64,000 nucleotides of DNA from Pachypanchax playfairii (GCA_006937955.1 SSNP01000001.1:6279888-6343887), one strand, 5' to 3'; counted from the first letter of the stretch, positions 23,725-35,885 are shown. Notes: generated by a model not told the origin, from the sequence alone. Translations and numbers: made by a program.

Positions 23725-24627
23725 CTTTATTTATAAAGCGCTGTAACATCAGCCACAGCTGAAACAAAGCGCTGAACACATTCAATAAAAACAACAAAAC
23801 AAAGACATAAAACCGATAAAATTGATGCTGGTTAAAATAAAATCAAGTGAGAGTTGCATTAAAAGCCAACGAGTAAAAATGGGTGTTTAAACGAGTTTTA
23901 AAAATGGGTAATGATGGGGCTTGTTGGATATTTAGTGGTAGTGAGTTCCATAACTTTGGCGCCCCGATAGAGAAGGCTCTGTCCCCTCTAAGCTTCCGCT
24001 TTGATCTGGGAACAACCAGGAGCAGCTGGTGAGCAGACCTGAGGGAGCAAACAGGAGTGTATGGATGGAGGAGCTCAGCTAAATAAGGTGGAGCAAGTCT
24101 GTTAAGAACCTTAAAAACAAACAGAAGGACCTTAAAATGAACTCTTAAACGCACAGACAACCAGCCAGGACGGGTGTGATGTGTCTCTTTTGCATGTTCC
24201 TGTTAAAAGACACGCAGCAGCGTTTTGGACCAGCTGCAGACGTGTTAGTGAAGATTGGCTCAGTCCCAGATACAGTGAGTTACAGTAATCCAGCCGGGAT
24301 GAAATGAAGGCGTGGAATACTTTTCACTGTTGCCGTGACGAGATTTACATGATAAAAACTGGCCTTAACTATTGTTTTTATTTGAATGTCGAGCTTAAAA
24401 TCACTGTCCATTTTAAAACCCACATTAGAAACTGTGGGTTTGACATACGTTGCTAGGGACGGGAGATCTACAGGGGGGGCCCTTGCATACCCCACTGGGT
24501 CCAAACACAAGCACCTCAGTTTTCTTCTCAATGAGAGATAAAAAGTTTAGGGCCATCCAGGCTTTAACATCCTGTAGACAGGATAAAAGAGGTGTTATGG
24601 AACAGGCATCACCTCGCCTTAAAGGCA
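23725..24627 (-). mobile_element. L2-clade LINE, 5'-truncated, 3' half of reverse transcriptase ORF
   Basis: On the minus strand, broken frames contain CLQDVKAWMALNFLSL, EVLVFGPSG, then ITPVLAG and the long C-terminal piece at 24160-23843 with RLAPPYLAELLHPY, RSAHQLLLVVPRSK and APKLWNSLPLNIQ. These are the conserved C-terminal RT blocks of fish L2/CR1-group LINEs. The catalytic YADD block and the endonuclease are absent. There are frameshifts, so it is dead. The right border is cut by a hAT-type element at 24628. Confidence 0.9.
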
Positions 24628-25105
24628 CAGTATTGGGAACATTACTTAAAAAAAGTAATTAGTTATAGTTACTCACTACTTGTTCAAGTAATTGAGTTAG
24701 TAACTGAATTACTCTACAAAACAGTAATAGTTACCACAGAAAGTAACTGACTAAAAAAAAATTCCTTGTATTATGCAAATGAAACCTTGACAATTAGACT
24801 GATTCTGCATCAACATACAACCTGGCTGCACCAGGGATCGAGGCGTGGTCCTCCAAATGAGAGGCGGACTCCCTCCTGCTAGGCTACAGTGGCTGGCTTA
24901 TCTTGTAACCCACCCAGCCTCCATACAACCGTGTGTGTGTTTGTGTGTGTGAAGCCACATTACACAGTATATTTTACCAATTACACACACCATTTTACGA
25001 TATCTAATCTAACGATATTGGTGGTGTAGCATTAGAAATTGTAACTAGATTATTCCATTACTGGAAATCCAAACACGTTGCATGATGCCGTTACTTTAAA
25101 CACTG
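24628..25105. mobile_element. hAT-like MITE, CAGTATTGGG...CACTG family
   Basis: The start CAGTATTGGGAACATTACTT and the end 'gttactttaaacactg', with subterminal gtaattagttatagttactc motifs, match the abundant vertebrate hAT MITE family with CAGTGTTGGG ends. It is inserted at the truncated end of the L2 LINE. No clear 8-bp duplication is visible, so the right end may be eroded. The interior holds a (GT)n tract near 24930-24950. Confidence 0.75.
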
Positions 25106-25732
25106 CCTATGAATAAAGATGTAACCCTGTCCTGTTTCTTTTCCTTTTTTTTTCCTTTTTTTGTTGGATATTGGTGGGGACATGTCCCTTCCGTCCATAC
25201 TAATTCTACAACCTTTGTCAGAAAGCTGTTGGTTCAATCCCTGGCTTCACCAACAAAATTAAAATCTGCCTTGTCTCCAGTGTTTTCATCTAAGTTTGTG
25301 TGCATCATAGTGAAAGAGCAGAGTGTGAACTAAATAATGCATGTTCTAATAAGTGCCATGTGAATGAATGTGGCTTGTAGAGCAAAGTGCTTTGAGTGGT
25401 CAACAAGACTTGAAAATTGCTGTACACGTGCGGACTACTTAAAGGTAGAACACAGCGGGATTATCAGAGATGTTCTGACAAAAACGTCTGTGTTGAAAAA
25501 TGGACATTTGTGTCACCAACTACAAGACGTGACGCTGGTAGAGGTTCAAATATAGCTTGAAGCTAATAAGAGTTGATCAAAAGGCTCCGTGTTGGAAATC
25601 AAAACCCAGATTCAACTTGGAGTTTTGCAGGAGCTGCATCATAAGAAAACAAATACTCTGGTTTGTCCTCTGGAATAAAAGGCATTTTCAGCTGAAGAAG
25701 CAACATGGGAGCAAGTTTGGTGGAAGAAAACC
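25106..25732. other. Intergenic, nothing recognised
   Basis: Open frames at 25109 and 25364 have no recognisable domain. Confidence 0.4.
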
Positions 25733-26323
25733 TTAAAGAGGCCATTTCATACACATTTCATGACTTTGCGGTTATTTCTTAAGTATTAACCAGTAATATG
25801 AAACATTTTATAACTAAAAAACATTAGGAAACACTGATTAATAGACCTTTCAATCTGTCTGCGTTAAAATTCAGGTGTTTCCGGCTCCTTCCATCAGGCT
25901 TCATCAGCAGCTTGTTCATATTCATTATTCGAATTTGCTGGACTCTGATTGGCTAACAAACTAGCCTATCAGAGCAAGGTATACTGTTTCCTGCCCCGCT
26001 GCGCATGGCAATATCAGACGTCGTGTCTTCCTGTTTGCTACATCTTACGCTAACAGCTTTTAACCAGCAGCATGCTAGGCGTGGTTTCAACTGTGGGAGC
26101 TGATGAATACTAACAAACAAGGAGTTGTGACGAACCAGATACAGGCCGTTCGAACTCGGGAGAACTCGGGTGTTATCGCCACCTGCATAGTTTGAGAGAT
26201 AAAAACTGAAAGAGAAGTTGTTGACCTGTTTTCACACCCACTATGAAGGTAAGAACACCTGTGGAGCTAAAATATTCAACAGAAACCTCAGAAAAACCGT
26301 TTTTAATGGAAGGGCCTCTTTAA
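25733..26323 (+). mobile_element. TTAA-flanked MITE, family A copy 4 (full length)
   Basis: Element 25737-26319 between TTAA copies 25733-25736 and 26320-26323. It is near-identical in organisation to the copy at 12163, including ATGAAG|GTAAGAA at 26243-26255. Confidence 0.92.
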
Positions 26324-27898
26324 AAAACTCCTTCTGCTGAGGCATTAACCTGCTGCAACGTAGCAGGCAGAAAGTCAGACTACAAGTTCGGAATGAAATG
26401 TTCTGTCTTCTAAGGTTGCAATCCAGTCCACTTCCACTACTATAATTATAAGTGTGCATTAAATTGACTATAGAATGAGACTTCCTTTAAATCTATATAT
26501 TTGAAGACAACTTGCTGTTCTTTTATCACATTATGTGCTTTATCACATCACTGCAAACTCAATCAGTCTGGAAGAAACTATTTCTCTAAATGCTGTTGTG
26601 GAAGTAACATCGAGGTATTTGCTGTTTAAACATGATCTTACCTGTTATTTCATATCAGTAATGAGGAACATATTTTAAGCTCTGTGTTACAGTGTTTTTG
26701 TTCATTTATTTTTGCTTTTTTTTTGTCTGTTTGTTGTTTTTTTTAAGTTAAATTGAATTATTTACATTTAATTGTGGCTCAGTAGAAACACTCCTGTTGG
26801 AGACAGATGTTGGTTCAGCTCAGAGGTGTTCCTCAGATCGCATCACATTGGGTCAGTCTCCAGTTTTTGGTTTCCATGGATGAATATCAGCTTGTCTAGC
26901 TGGATAACTGAGTCAGAGCTGTTGCTATGGAGACAAGTATAGGTTGAAAACAAAAAGACAATAGTTCCTGTGCTGCACATACAACTGCAGCTGTAAATAA
27001 TCCATCTTGTCATCTGAGGCATAGTTTCTCTGTGTGGGTTAGCTTTAAGCTGCTCTGCTGCCCAGATTCTGTCACCTAGCACACAGCACATCCTCGTTCA
27101 GCCCACTGGTTGCATGTAGCGCCCCTTTTCCTTTGAAGTCTTTGCAATCAGAATTATTTTCTGAATGAGCCAAACTTCTCAAATGGAGCTTCATGACTTC
27201 TGTAAACTCCTCTTGTTTGTGATTTTTATTTAATTTGTCAAATTCATTATGTACTTCTTAAAATCTATATTATTCTGTGATCATTGCCAATACATGTGCA
27301 GTGTAGCAATGCCAGTGCTGAAAGAAGGAGAGAGGAGAGGGAGCTTGAAAAAGGAGGAAAAAGACAGAAGTAAAAGGAAGATGTCAGAGTTTGTGGTATC
27401 TAGGAGCGTGCTGTTGCCTTTTTCCTCTTGTTTTTTTTTTCCCTTTTTTCTGTTGATTCTATTGCTCTCTCTCTCTCTTCTTCCCGTTTCTTTTCCTCAT
27501 GTGTGTTCCTTCTCTACAGGTGAGACTGACGGCTGATCCTCTGAGCTGTCGTTCCTGCCCTCAGGTGAGGCTAGTTGGTTGCTGCAGCAGTAACACCTGC
27601 AATTCAACCCCTTTACAGTCAAATTATTTGTTACTTTGAACTTCATCGAGCTCGTCAAAGCATAATTGAGGATTTGTGGTCAAAAACTCCCCAAGTAATC
27701 AGAAATTGTTTTTTAAGAATTAACTATTGAAGATTTATTTACCACCCGTGTTGATCCTGGGTGAAGAAATCTGCACTGACAGCATTCTCCAGGTTCCCTT
27801 GACTAAAATGATCATCTGTAAAAAGAAGTAGCATTACGTCCTCTCCTTCGCTGCTCCTCTGCCCCCTTGTTTGGCTCCTGGGTCACTGGAATCCTCTC
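26324..27898. other. Intergenic with an exon-like 45-bp segment
   Basis: No coding gene found. At about 27443-27520 a long polypyrimidine tract ends in ctctacag, followed by 45 bases and a donor-like ctcag|gtgagg (27566). This could be an untranslated exon of an unknown transcript, but the intervening sequence has no recognisable protein. Confidence 0.35.
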
Positions 27899-28515
27899 AT
27901 GCCGCTTTTCCACCGACAGAACACGGTGCAGCTCGGTTCACTTTAGCACCCTGCGGACCCTTTTCCACTGCCTTTCTCGGGTCTTAACCGCATCATTCTG
28001 CGCCAACCCGGCCTCTTTTTTCAGCGCCCACCACACGCCCACCTGTCTACTGATTGGTCCAGTAAACTGCTACCAGTGACACGACTACCTACGTAGTGGT
28101 AGCTCCTGATTGGCCCGGCTGTGTGTGGTGTTCACGTGGTGTGATATAGAAGCGCTCCTGCAAAAGGCTTTAAAAAAACTCCCAGCAACCATACAAATAT
28201 TTTATTTTAAAATACAATTGACTTTGGACAATGGCGACTTCCTCCACAAGAACCAAAAATCAAACCAACCAAAATGAACCACAGACAGAGCGCAAAGTAC
28301 AAAAACACACGTATATCCGCCATTGTTATTGTTGTTTCACGCGCTGTGACGTCGCGGACAAAGACTTTTGCGCGCCACTTTTCATAGCCAGATGGGCACA
28401 CCCATATCCCCACTTACGTCCGCTTTATGTTTCCACCGCCTCAAGCGAGTTGATCCGCGCTATACTGTACCGCTCTCAAGCGCGCCGTACCGATTTGTCG
28501 GTGGAAAAGGGGCAT
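27899..28515. mobile_element. DNA element with ATGCCSCTTTTCCACCGACA inverted ends
   Basis: Left end ATGCCGCTTTTCCACCGACA and right end, read in reverse, ATGCCCCTTTTCCACCGACA: 19 of 20 identical. 617 bp, GC-richer than its surroundings, with a frame on each strand (28231-28608 and 28207-28413) but no transposase motif. I recognise the ends as a common teleost non-autonomous family; the superfamily is not certain. Confidence 0.8.
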
Positions 28516-28604
28516 CAGTCTCCTGCAAACCTGCAAACACAATCAAAACAATCTGGTCCCAGATATACAAATCAACATTCATGTTTTGTTGTGTGTGTAG
28601 CTTG

Positions 28605-29181
28605 TTAAAGAGGCCCTTCCATTAAAAATGTTTTTTCTGAGGTTTCTGTTGAATATTTTAGCTCCACAGGTGTTCTTACCTTCATAGTGGGTGTGAAAAC
28701 AGGTCAACAACTTCTCTTTCAGTTTTAATCTTTCAAACTACGCAGGTGGCAATAACACCCGAGTCTGAACGGCCTGTATCTGTTTCATCACAACTCCTTC
28801 GTTCGTTAGTATTCATCAGCTCCCACAGTTGAAACCACACCTAGCATGCTGCTGGCTAAAAGCTGTTAGCATAACGTAGCAAACAGGAAGACACGAAGTC
28901 TGCTGTTGCCATGCACAGCGGGGCAGGAAACAATATACCTTGCTCTCATAGGCTAGTTTGTTAATCAATCAGAGTCCAGCAAATTTGAACAATGAATATG
29001 AACAAGCTACTGACAAAGCAGCGTGACGGAAGGAGCTGGAACCACCCGTATTTTCATGCAGACAGATTGAAAGGTCTGTTAATCAGTGTTTCCAGTTTAG
29101 ATATAAGATGTTTCATATTACTGGTTAATACTTAAGAAATAACCACAAAGTGATGAAATGTGTATGAAATGGCCTCTTTAA
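28605..29181 (-). mobile_element. TTAA-flanked MITE, family A copy 5 (full length)
   Basis: Element 28609-29177 between TTAA copies at 28605-28608 and 29178-29181, in reverse orientation. It lies less than 100 bp from the preceding DNA element. Confidence 0.92.
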
Positions 29182-31220
29182 AAGAACACATACCACTAAA
29201 TTTTTTCTCCTGATCTAACATAACTCTGTCATTATGTAACAGATGGAGATTTTAAAAAATGTCCAAAGAACATGCCCCTATTCCAAAACGATACTAGTCA
29301 CTGTGTGCACTGCTATTTTTAAACTTATACCCATTCTAAATGAATTCATGTAAGTCCTTCACATGTTCTTGTGCAACAGAGGGACGCAAAATAGATTTTA
29401 TAAAACATATAACTCCAAACTATTTAAAGTCATTTGAATCACTGTAACGTATGATGAAGAAATCCTGGATCTCATCCATCAGGATGTTCAGTATGATGTA
29501 ACATCAGTGTCAGAGTGATGGACTTATCCTCATCTCGTTTCCTTAGAAGGAAATGTTGCACCGTTGCAGCGTATCATCGCTCATAATCACGTCTCTGGCC
29601 TCACTTTGTTTCCTCGTCTTCTTCTGCCCGTTTGGCATTTTCCATGTATAAATTAAATGATATGGTTTCTCTTTGTCATTTGGACTTGTCTCCCTCCTGA
29701 CTCTTACCACCATGTATCAGGAGACATGGGTCACACAGGGGGCAAACTTCATTTCCGTAAATGAGGGCAGAAAAAGAAATCCGAACATGCTAGTTAGTTA
29801 ACAGCACATTGCCCCTCTCACCCTGGCACGCATGCACACACACGCGCACAGAGCTAATTAGCATTGACTCACTCCATGTGCGAGTATGTGTCCATGTGAG
29901 CTAGCATGTGCATATGAGCTTTACAGTATATGCAGAGCTAGATTATGCTTTGTGGCCCAGTTTTAGCTGAATAACAGAGAATATCACGGGCCTCCTAAAT
30001 GAGTTACAGATGATGTTTATAGATTGAAGTTAGCAAATGAGAAGGAGGGAAAGCTAGAGGCAGTCGTTTTTAACAACTCAAATACTCCCGTCTCTCATGA
30101 CTTAAATCTCTGTGTGTTTGTTTGTTTTTTTTTTTTTTCCTCAGCGGGTGTCATTACCAGTTGTCTCAGGAGAGTTCATGTTTACTCAGCATGTTCTAGG
30201 AGCTGTCACTGTGGGAGTCATGCATCCGTCATCACCATGGCAACAGAGAGATGCACCGAGACTGTCTGGATGTCCCCTTGAGACGCAGCCTGTTCACCAT
30301 ATCCTATGTCAGGTGACGGGTGATCAGGAACTGACCATGGGCATGGCACTCTTGCATCAATTTAGTTTCATTTTAGGATGATTAAAAAAAATAAGTAGAA
30401 GTAACTTCAACTAGGAGTAAAAATGACTTTGTTGTTTTTGAGTTTACTGTAAAGCTTAAAACTCAAAAATCTTGCCAACAATGATACAAGTTGCTAGTTG
30501 TAGATGTGATATTTGTAATAAACAACAAGGAAATTTGTAGGAAACCTCAACTTGTACATGATTGATGTCATAACTGATGATGTACAATCTTGTAGCAAAA
30601 TATAAAATACAAATTAAACTCCTGTTTGTACTGATGAGCAAGAATTGTGAGTTCTTTATCAAGCACAACTTGCAGGATAAAGAATTTGAGATGTAGTTTT
30701 TAATTTGCTGTGGGGTCTTTCTGTGGATGAAAGGTTTGTCAAAAGAAAAAGAAGAAGAAACGCTATAACTTGTAACAAATCCACATTTTCCTCACTTCCT
30801 CTCCTATTTAATCATCTTGATCCTCATATATTTTAGCATCTCAGCTACCCCCATCTAACCCTACTCCAGTCCTCTAATCTCACTGTCCTGCATAGTTTAG
30901 ATGTTTCCTGCTTTAATACACCTCATTCATTTTCAGGACCTGGAATCAAACCCTTCCAATTGGAAGACGATCCTTATCCCCATCAGGCTACAAGGTGATG
31001 GTAAATTTGCAATGTATTGTGTAGCCCTAAACTTACCAGAGAAAATGGCCCCAGTTAGGGAAGTAGTACTTTTAAAACAATCTAAAACTTTTAGGCTGAT
31101 GGGCAGAACTCAACACTTCTGATTGGTTGAGTATCTCAAACGTTCCTAACAACAGTCTGTTAGAAGTGTGGGTATGAAAGACGTGAGGTTGCAACCTACT
31201 GAGATTCAAAACACACTACA
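29182..31220. other. Intergenic, nothing recognised
   Basis: No coding exon accepted. A polypyrimidine tract ending in AG at 30145 precedes a frame without known domains. The 29560-29900 part is unique-looking and might be conserved non-coding sequence, which only alignment could show. Confidence 0.4.
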
Positions 31221-31517
31221 GCTTGAAGGTACAATATGGAATATTTTCATAAAAAGCATTATTTTTAACAAAATAATGCCTCCATGGGGTGTTCAGAGGG
31301 ATGCAGAATGAAAATACAGCATGGAAATTATATTTTAAATATAATAATATTTATTCTGACAGGTCTTTAGCAGCTCACGCTAACACAAAGCAGCAGGTGG
31401 CTGAAGTGAGGGGAAGTCCGGGCTGTGGGTTCAGCTGGAGGACAACGATGTGTTTTAAATATCTGATGAATAAAAATCAAATAATGTTTTCAGATTTTTA
31501 CTGCAGTGTTCCGTTGA
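31221..31517 (+). mobile_element. TTAA-type MITE, family D copy 1 (deleted)
   Basis: Starts ttgAAGGTACAATATGGAATAT and matches, in reverse, the right part of the complete element at 47488-48385, including cctccatggggtgtt and 'agcagcaggtggctgaagtg'. The middle and far end are missing. Confidence 0.8.
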
Positions 31518-31640
31518 TCCTATGATGGACTTGCAACCTGTTCAGGTGTAACCCCACCTTTCATCCAATGACAGCTGGAGACAGGAACCAGTTCCCAGTG
31601 ACCCTGAACAGGAACAAGTGGATAAAGGTAATTGGTTGAT
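31518..31640 (+). mobile_element. SINE fragment (3' part)
   Basis: The block 'cctatgatggacttgcaacctg' through 'cctgaacaggaacaagtggataaa' matches the 3' body of the SINE at 16308-16640. Confidence 0.6.
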
Positions 31641-31787
31641 ATCTGGATGAAATGCGGACCTGTCTTGGGTGGACACGCCTCTCAACCAGTGACTGCTGCA
31701 AATAGACATCATCTTCCCACAACACCATCACAGCCACGCAGGCACTAAATATATGAGAGTGATGTTTTATGTTTTTACTCAGAACCA

Positions 31788-32460
31788 TTAAAGCAGAACT
31801 AAATAACTTTTCTGCAGCCACGTCTCAGATGGCTATTGCTGGAACCGGTGTTCTGTAGAAATATGCTACCTGTTGAGGTGTGCTACAGATTCCTTCTGCC
31901 GTTCTACAGTCTTGACTTCAATAAACAGATTTATCGTTTATTTTTGTTTCTATATTTTTCCATAAATACATTTTACCTATTAAATAAATTTTCCCAGGAC
32001 AGGGATGAATATGATGTTATTTTTACTTTCTTTGCATTGCCAGAGCGACAGGCAAATGTTTGGACACACCCAGAGGAGAAGGACCTAACAATGGCCGATA
32101 AGGACCCAGAGGGCTTTTATACAGAAAATATCAGGGAAGGATCATAAAAATACACTTAAATAATTAACAGGAAACACTCACCATATACAAGAATACTGTA
32201 TAAACTTCCAATGACATCTTGTTATGAAATTAGTTGTCAATTTGTACTATGGCGATATTTTTCATCAGGGCAGCATAAATCATCAGAACACCACTTCCGG
32301 CTGCGACCCAAATTACTGAAGTTATTTAGTTCATTGTGAAGCCATTGGAGGTGCACATAATGTCCAATATGAAGATGAACATGTTTTTCGATGAGTATCC
32401 ACTTAGACAAGTTTAAAAACTCTAGCTTAAAGTTGTAAAAGTTATTTAGTACTGCTTTAA
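31788..32460 (+). mobile_element. TTAA-flanked MITE, family E copy 2 (complete)
   Basis: Element 31792-32456 (665 bp) between TTAA copies 31788-31791 and 32457-32460. Terminal repeats AGCAGAACTAAATAACTTTT / AGCAGTACTAAATAACTTTT, 19 of 20 identical. Contains acceptor-like tract ending AG at 32043, then an open frame to TAA at 32147 (ERQANVWTHPEEKDLTMADK onward) conserved with copy 1. Confidence 0.92.
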
Positions 32461-33295
32461 ATACCTCATCAGATACCGAAACCTTGTATCTTAAAAATGA
32501 AACTTTTCAGGAAATGGAAAAAAAAACTATCTTCTACAAAAACAAACTAAGTGTTCAAACTCGTTTTTACATTTTTCATTATAGTCAATCCCACTGACGA
32601 CAGGAAGAGCTACTTTACACAATAACATAAAAATGATGAAAAACTGAGGGAAAGGATTTTGGCCCAACAACAACAAAAGCACATTTAGACAATAACTTCA
32701 ATACAGTGTGCAAACAAAGCCTATTTTAGTTTTCAACATGCTTAAAAACACAAATACACTTTGCTAAAAGTTGTTTATCTTTGCATTTCAGAAGGAAAAA
32801 CATTCAAGATGAACAAAACTGGACATTCAACAAGTAAAATACTGAATAGCAATAAAAACAACTAGATAAGCACATTGTGATTAGTAACAGAATGTCAGTG
32901 TGTATCTGCGTGTGGAGAGATGCTCTAAACATCCCATATTAGAAATTACAATCCCTGTAGGCTGCATGTATGACTCACTGCTTGCACCAGTGACACCAGC
33001 GTGCAGATACACGCTCACACAAACACACACAGAGCAGTGTGAGATATCACGGTTATGCAGATGATACCATGTTGTGTGGGTGGACCTGCAGAAGAATAGA
33101 AGGATTTCTCTCAGAGGACACGAACACAAAGGAGAAGAGGAGGAGTGACACAGTCGGTAGTTCCTCTGCCAGTTAAACTCCAATTAAAAATTATTTTAAA
33201 CGCAAGTTATTTTTCTCTTGTTTGGAGGACATGTTTTTTTCCAGTGAGGGATTTAATAAGTCAGCACTCAGGTGTACATTGATAAAAAGTTTAAA
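32461..33295. other. Intergenic, nothing recognised
   Basis: AT-rich spacer. The frame at 32881-33183 has no recognisable domain. Confidence 0.45.
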
Positions 33296-33540
33296 CATAT
33301 CCATCCATCCATCCATCCATCCATCCTCTAAACCTGCTTTTTCCTGTTCAGGATCTCGGGGCTGGTGCCGATCTCCAGCAGTCTTTGGGTGAGAGGCGGG
33401 GGACACCCTGGACAGGTCACCAGTCCATCACAGGGCCACACATAGACAAACAACCATTCACGCACACACACTCACACCTAGGGACAATTTAGAGTTACCA
33501 ATTAACCTTTTGCATGTTTTTGGACTGTGGGAGGAAACCG
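33296..33540 (-). mobile_element. SINE-like repeat with (GGAT)n tail, inverted copy
   Basis: The (CCAT)n tract at 33300-33326 is followed by 'tcctgttcaggatctcgggg', 'caccctggacaggtcaccag', 'tccatcacagggccacacat' and 'tttttggactgtgggaggaa'. This is the reverse complement of the SINE family at 16308. The pol III head is truncated. Confidence 0.75.
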
Positions 33541-33689
33541 GAGTCAGTTTAACATTTTTTAATCTTTAATTTTTTTAATATATTAGAAAAATGAATATCT
33601 GAACATGCACCAGGACTGGACATGTGACTTACAGAAGTCAAATGATCTCAGTGGACTTTTACTTTCATTCAACAGAAATTAACATGTTG

Positions 33690-33990
33690 AGGTTCTTTGG
33701 GAGTGACGAGGATGGACATGATCAGGAATAAGTCCATCAGAGGGACAACACGTTAGATAGAGTGAGAGAGACTGAGATGGTTTGGACATGTACAGAGGAG
33801 GGATAGTGGGTTTATTGGGAAAATGATGCTGAGGTGGGAACTACCAGGCAGGAGGTCTAGAGGAAGACCAAAGAGGAGACATATGGATGTAGTGAAGGAG
33901 GACATGAGGTTGGTTGGTGTGAGAGAAGAAGATGCAGAAGACAGATAGAGACGGATGACTTGTGACTCCTGAAAGGCGAAAGAAGATCCA
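33690..33990 (+). pseudogene. LINE ORF2 C-terminal remnant (RTE/Expander-like)
   Basis: The frame reads FGHVQR...GKMMLRWELPGRRSRGRPKRR then VVKEDMRLVGVREEDAEDR, the typical C-terminal peptide of RTE-type LINEs in fish, followed by the tail 'gactcctgaaaggcgaaaga'. It contains stops, is 5'-truncated and dead. Confidence 0.75.
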
Positions 33991-34053
33991 TGAAAGTGAG
34001 CAGTAATTAAAACGTATATCCAGCCACTATGGGGCGTTTAATTTGTTTTAGTT

Positions 34054-35009
34054 TTAAAGGCGCAATATGTAAGAATTACACATTGTGGTCAAATTGGAGT
34101 CCCACGGTTATAAAAACGTCCCCTCTCATTCACTGACCCCCTCCCCTCCCTGATTGTTCTGCAGGGTTGCCAGTTCCAATGTTAATCCTCGTTTTATTTG
34201 TTGCTTCTTTTACACTTTGCTGTTGGTTGTTGTGAAATTACAGCTGCTTGTGTTGAAGACTTGGCAACCTTGCAGGCTCACATGTGATTCGCTATGGAAC
34301 CAGGAAGTAAGAACGTGGAATAGTTATCATAAACAATGATTTCATCCCAGACCAGCATTTTAAAAATGACAAAAACTGATGACCACCCAACCGGCTGAGA
34401 TCGAAATCTGTTACAATGTACTTTTGTCAGGTATGGGTTTTATTTTAGTTCTTTGTGTGGTTTTTTTTATCCCAGGGTTCCTCTGTGGTTTTGTTTTTTT
34501 AGTGTTTTGTTCTTCCAGGGGTTATTTTGTATTTTCATTGTTTTTCTGTTTCCCCATTTCCCACAGTGTTTGTGTATTTCGTTAATGCAGTGTTTCCTGT
34601 TTTATTTTGGTATGTCTGACATTTCTTGTTCTCCCCTGTGTGCTCCTCTGTCACTTGATTTGCTCCTAAGGTATTTCCAGTTAGGGGTTTACTTTTTGTG
34701 TGTATTTAAAGTTGAATTGTTTGGAGCTCAGTGTCGCAGCATTGAGGTGTCTTCCCCCATGTCCCCTTGTCTTGTGTTGTCCTGGGATTAAACCAATAAG
34801 TGAGTTTTGGTTGTCACGTCGGCGTTTTGCTTTGTAGTTTAATAAAGAACTTCAGTTTAGTTCAGTTCTGCTCCACCTGTGTTCTTCTCTGCACCTTGGG
34901 TCCTACCTTCACTCCTACACCTCATGACACTTTTACTTTCAACATCAGTGGGACATTAGATTGTTGTGTGTGTATTTCACTGTAAAATTATTATATATTG
35001 TACTTTTAA
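34054..35009 (+). mobile_element. TTAA-flanked MITE, family C copy 2, interrupted by a solo LTR
   Basis: Element 34058-35005 between TTAA copies 34054-34057 and 35006-35009. Ends: AGGCGCAATATGTAAGAATT and, inverted, AGTACAATATATAATAATTT (imperfect). The internal block at 34195-34350 matches 9150-9330. A 505-bp LTR sits inside; without it the MITE is about 440 bp. Confidence 0.8.
34421..34933 (+). mobile_element. Solo LTR of a Ty3/gypsy-like retroelement
   Basis: LTR 34425-34929 (505 bp) starts TGTCAGG and ends CATGACA, giving TG...CA termini with an inverted TGTCA/TGACA. The flanks carry a 4-bp direct repeat CTTT (34421-34424 and 34930-34933). AATAAAG at about 34839 is a plausible poly(A) signal, and 'cttgggtcctaccttcactc' near the 3' end is characteristic of fish gypsy LTRs as I know them. 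No internal gag/pol, so it formed by LTR-LTR recombination. Confidence 0.8.
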
Positions 35010-35620
35010 TGTCCAGATGTGCGTTGGTTAGTAGTGTTCTTTTTTTTTTTACAGTCTCCGATTTTTATGTAGAAAAGAACTAAAAACTCTGAGCTTGTAT
35101 CTTTCATTCATCCCATCATCTATGGGAAAACAGTTTTCTAAGTAAAACAGTTGCAGCTGTAATCAGTCAGCAGGCATGTAAGTGATCGAGCTACCACAGA
35201 CAAATTGCTCGCCACAAATCCCAGCAATCAGAACTGGCTTTCAGTTTTCTTTTCTTACTGCTGCTCTCCATTTAAACCTCAAATTAAAGAGACAGGTTCA
35301 TGGACAATAACAAAGAAACCTCCTTTTCAAACACAGATCATTTGATTCTCTGATGCTAGCTGATTGAGTGCTATACAGGTATGAAGACACACCTCTGTAG
35401 ATGGTTCTTAGAGTTCAGGAGAGGGTGCCTGGGTGTGTGTTTCCCAGCGACTGCTTGGTGAGGACTGGCACTTCCTGGCTTGATTTCTGCTCAGGGGAGG
35501 TGTGGGAGGCTGCCCTTGGGTATTGGGTCTCAAATCTGTATCCCAGTGTGCTCAGGTATAGCTGGCTACCGGCGGGGCTTGAAGCAGATCTTTAGTGTTC
35601 TTACCTGTGCCAGGAGGTCG
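35010..35620. other. Intergenic, nothing recognised
   Basis: No exon or repeat family recognised. The frame at 35401-35595 is Trp-rich but matches nothing I know. Confidence 0.4.
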
Positions 35621-35885
35621 TGTTTTTATTGGGGTTTGTTTATTTGTTAGTTAACAAGAGAAGTCAAAAAATTCTGGATGAATTTAAAGAAATTTTCAGG
35701 ATAGGTCAGAAATGGTACAAAGATCACTGTCTGGGATTTTGTTTACATTTATTCCTGGATCCAGACAGTGATTTGGATCCCCAACAATATCGACTTTTCC
35801 TTGAAACATTTCCAACCTATTCTGAAAATTTCATCAAAATCCATCCAGAAGCTTTAGTTATTGTGTTAACAGACAGACCTTGATG
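35621..35885 (+). mobile_element. Dispersed DNA repeat, family K copy 2
   Basis: Matches 20130-20300 through 'gatgaatttaaagaaatttt', 'caggataggtcagaaatggt' and ggatcc motifs. The plus frame 35620-35883 is a by-product. Confidence 0.6.

Noticed and set aside
28231..28608. 125-codon plus frame starting MATSSTRTKNQ
   Set aside because: It lies inside a DNA element with inverted ends; no transposase or host domain seen.
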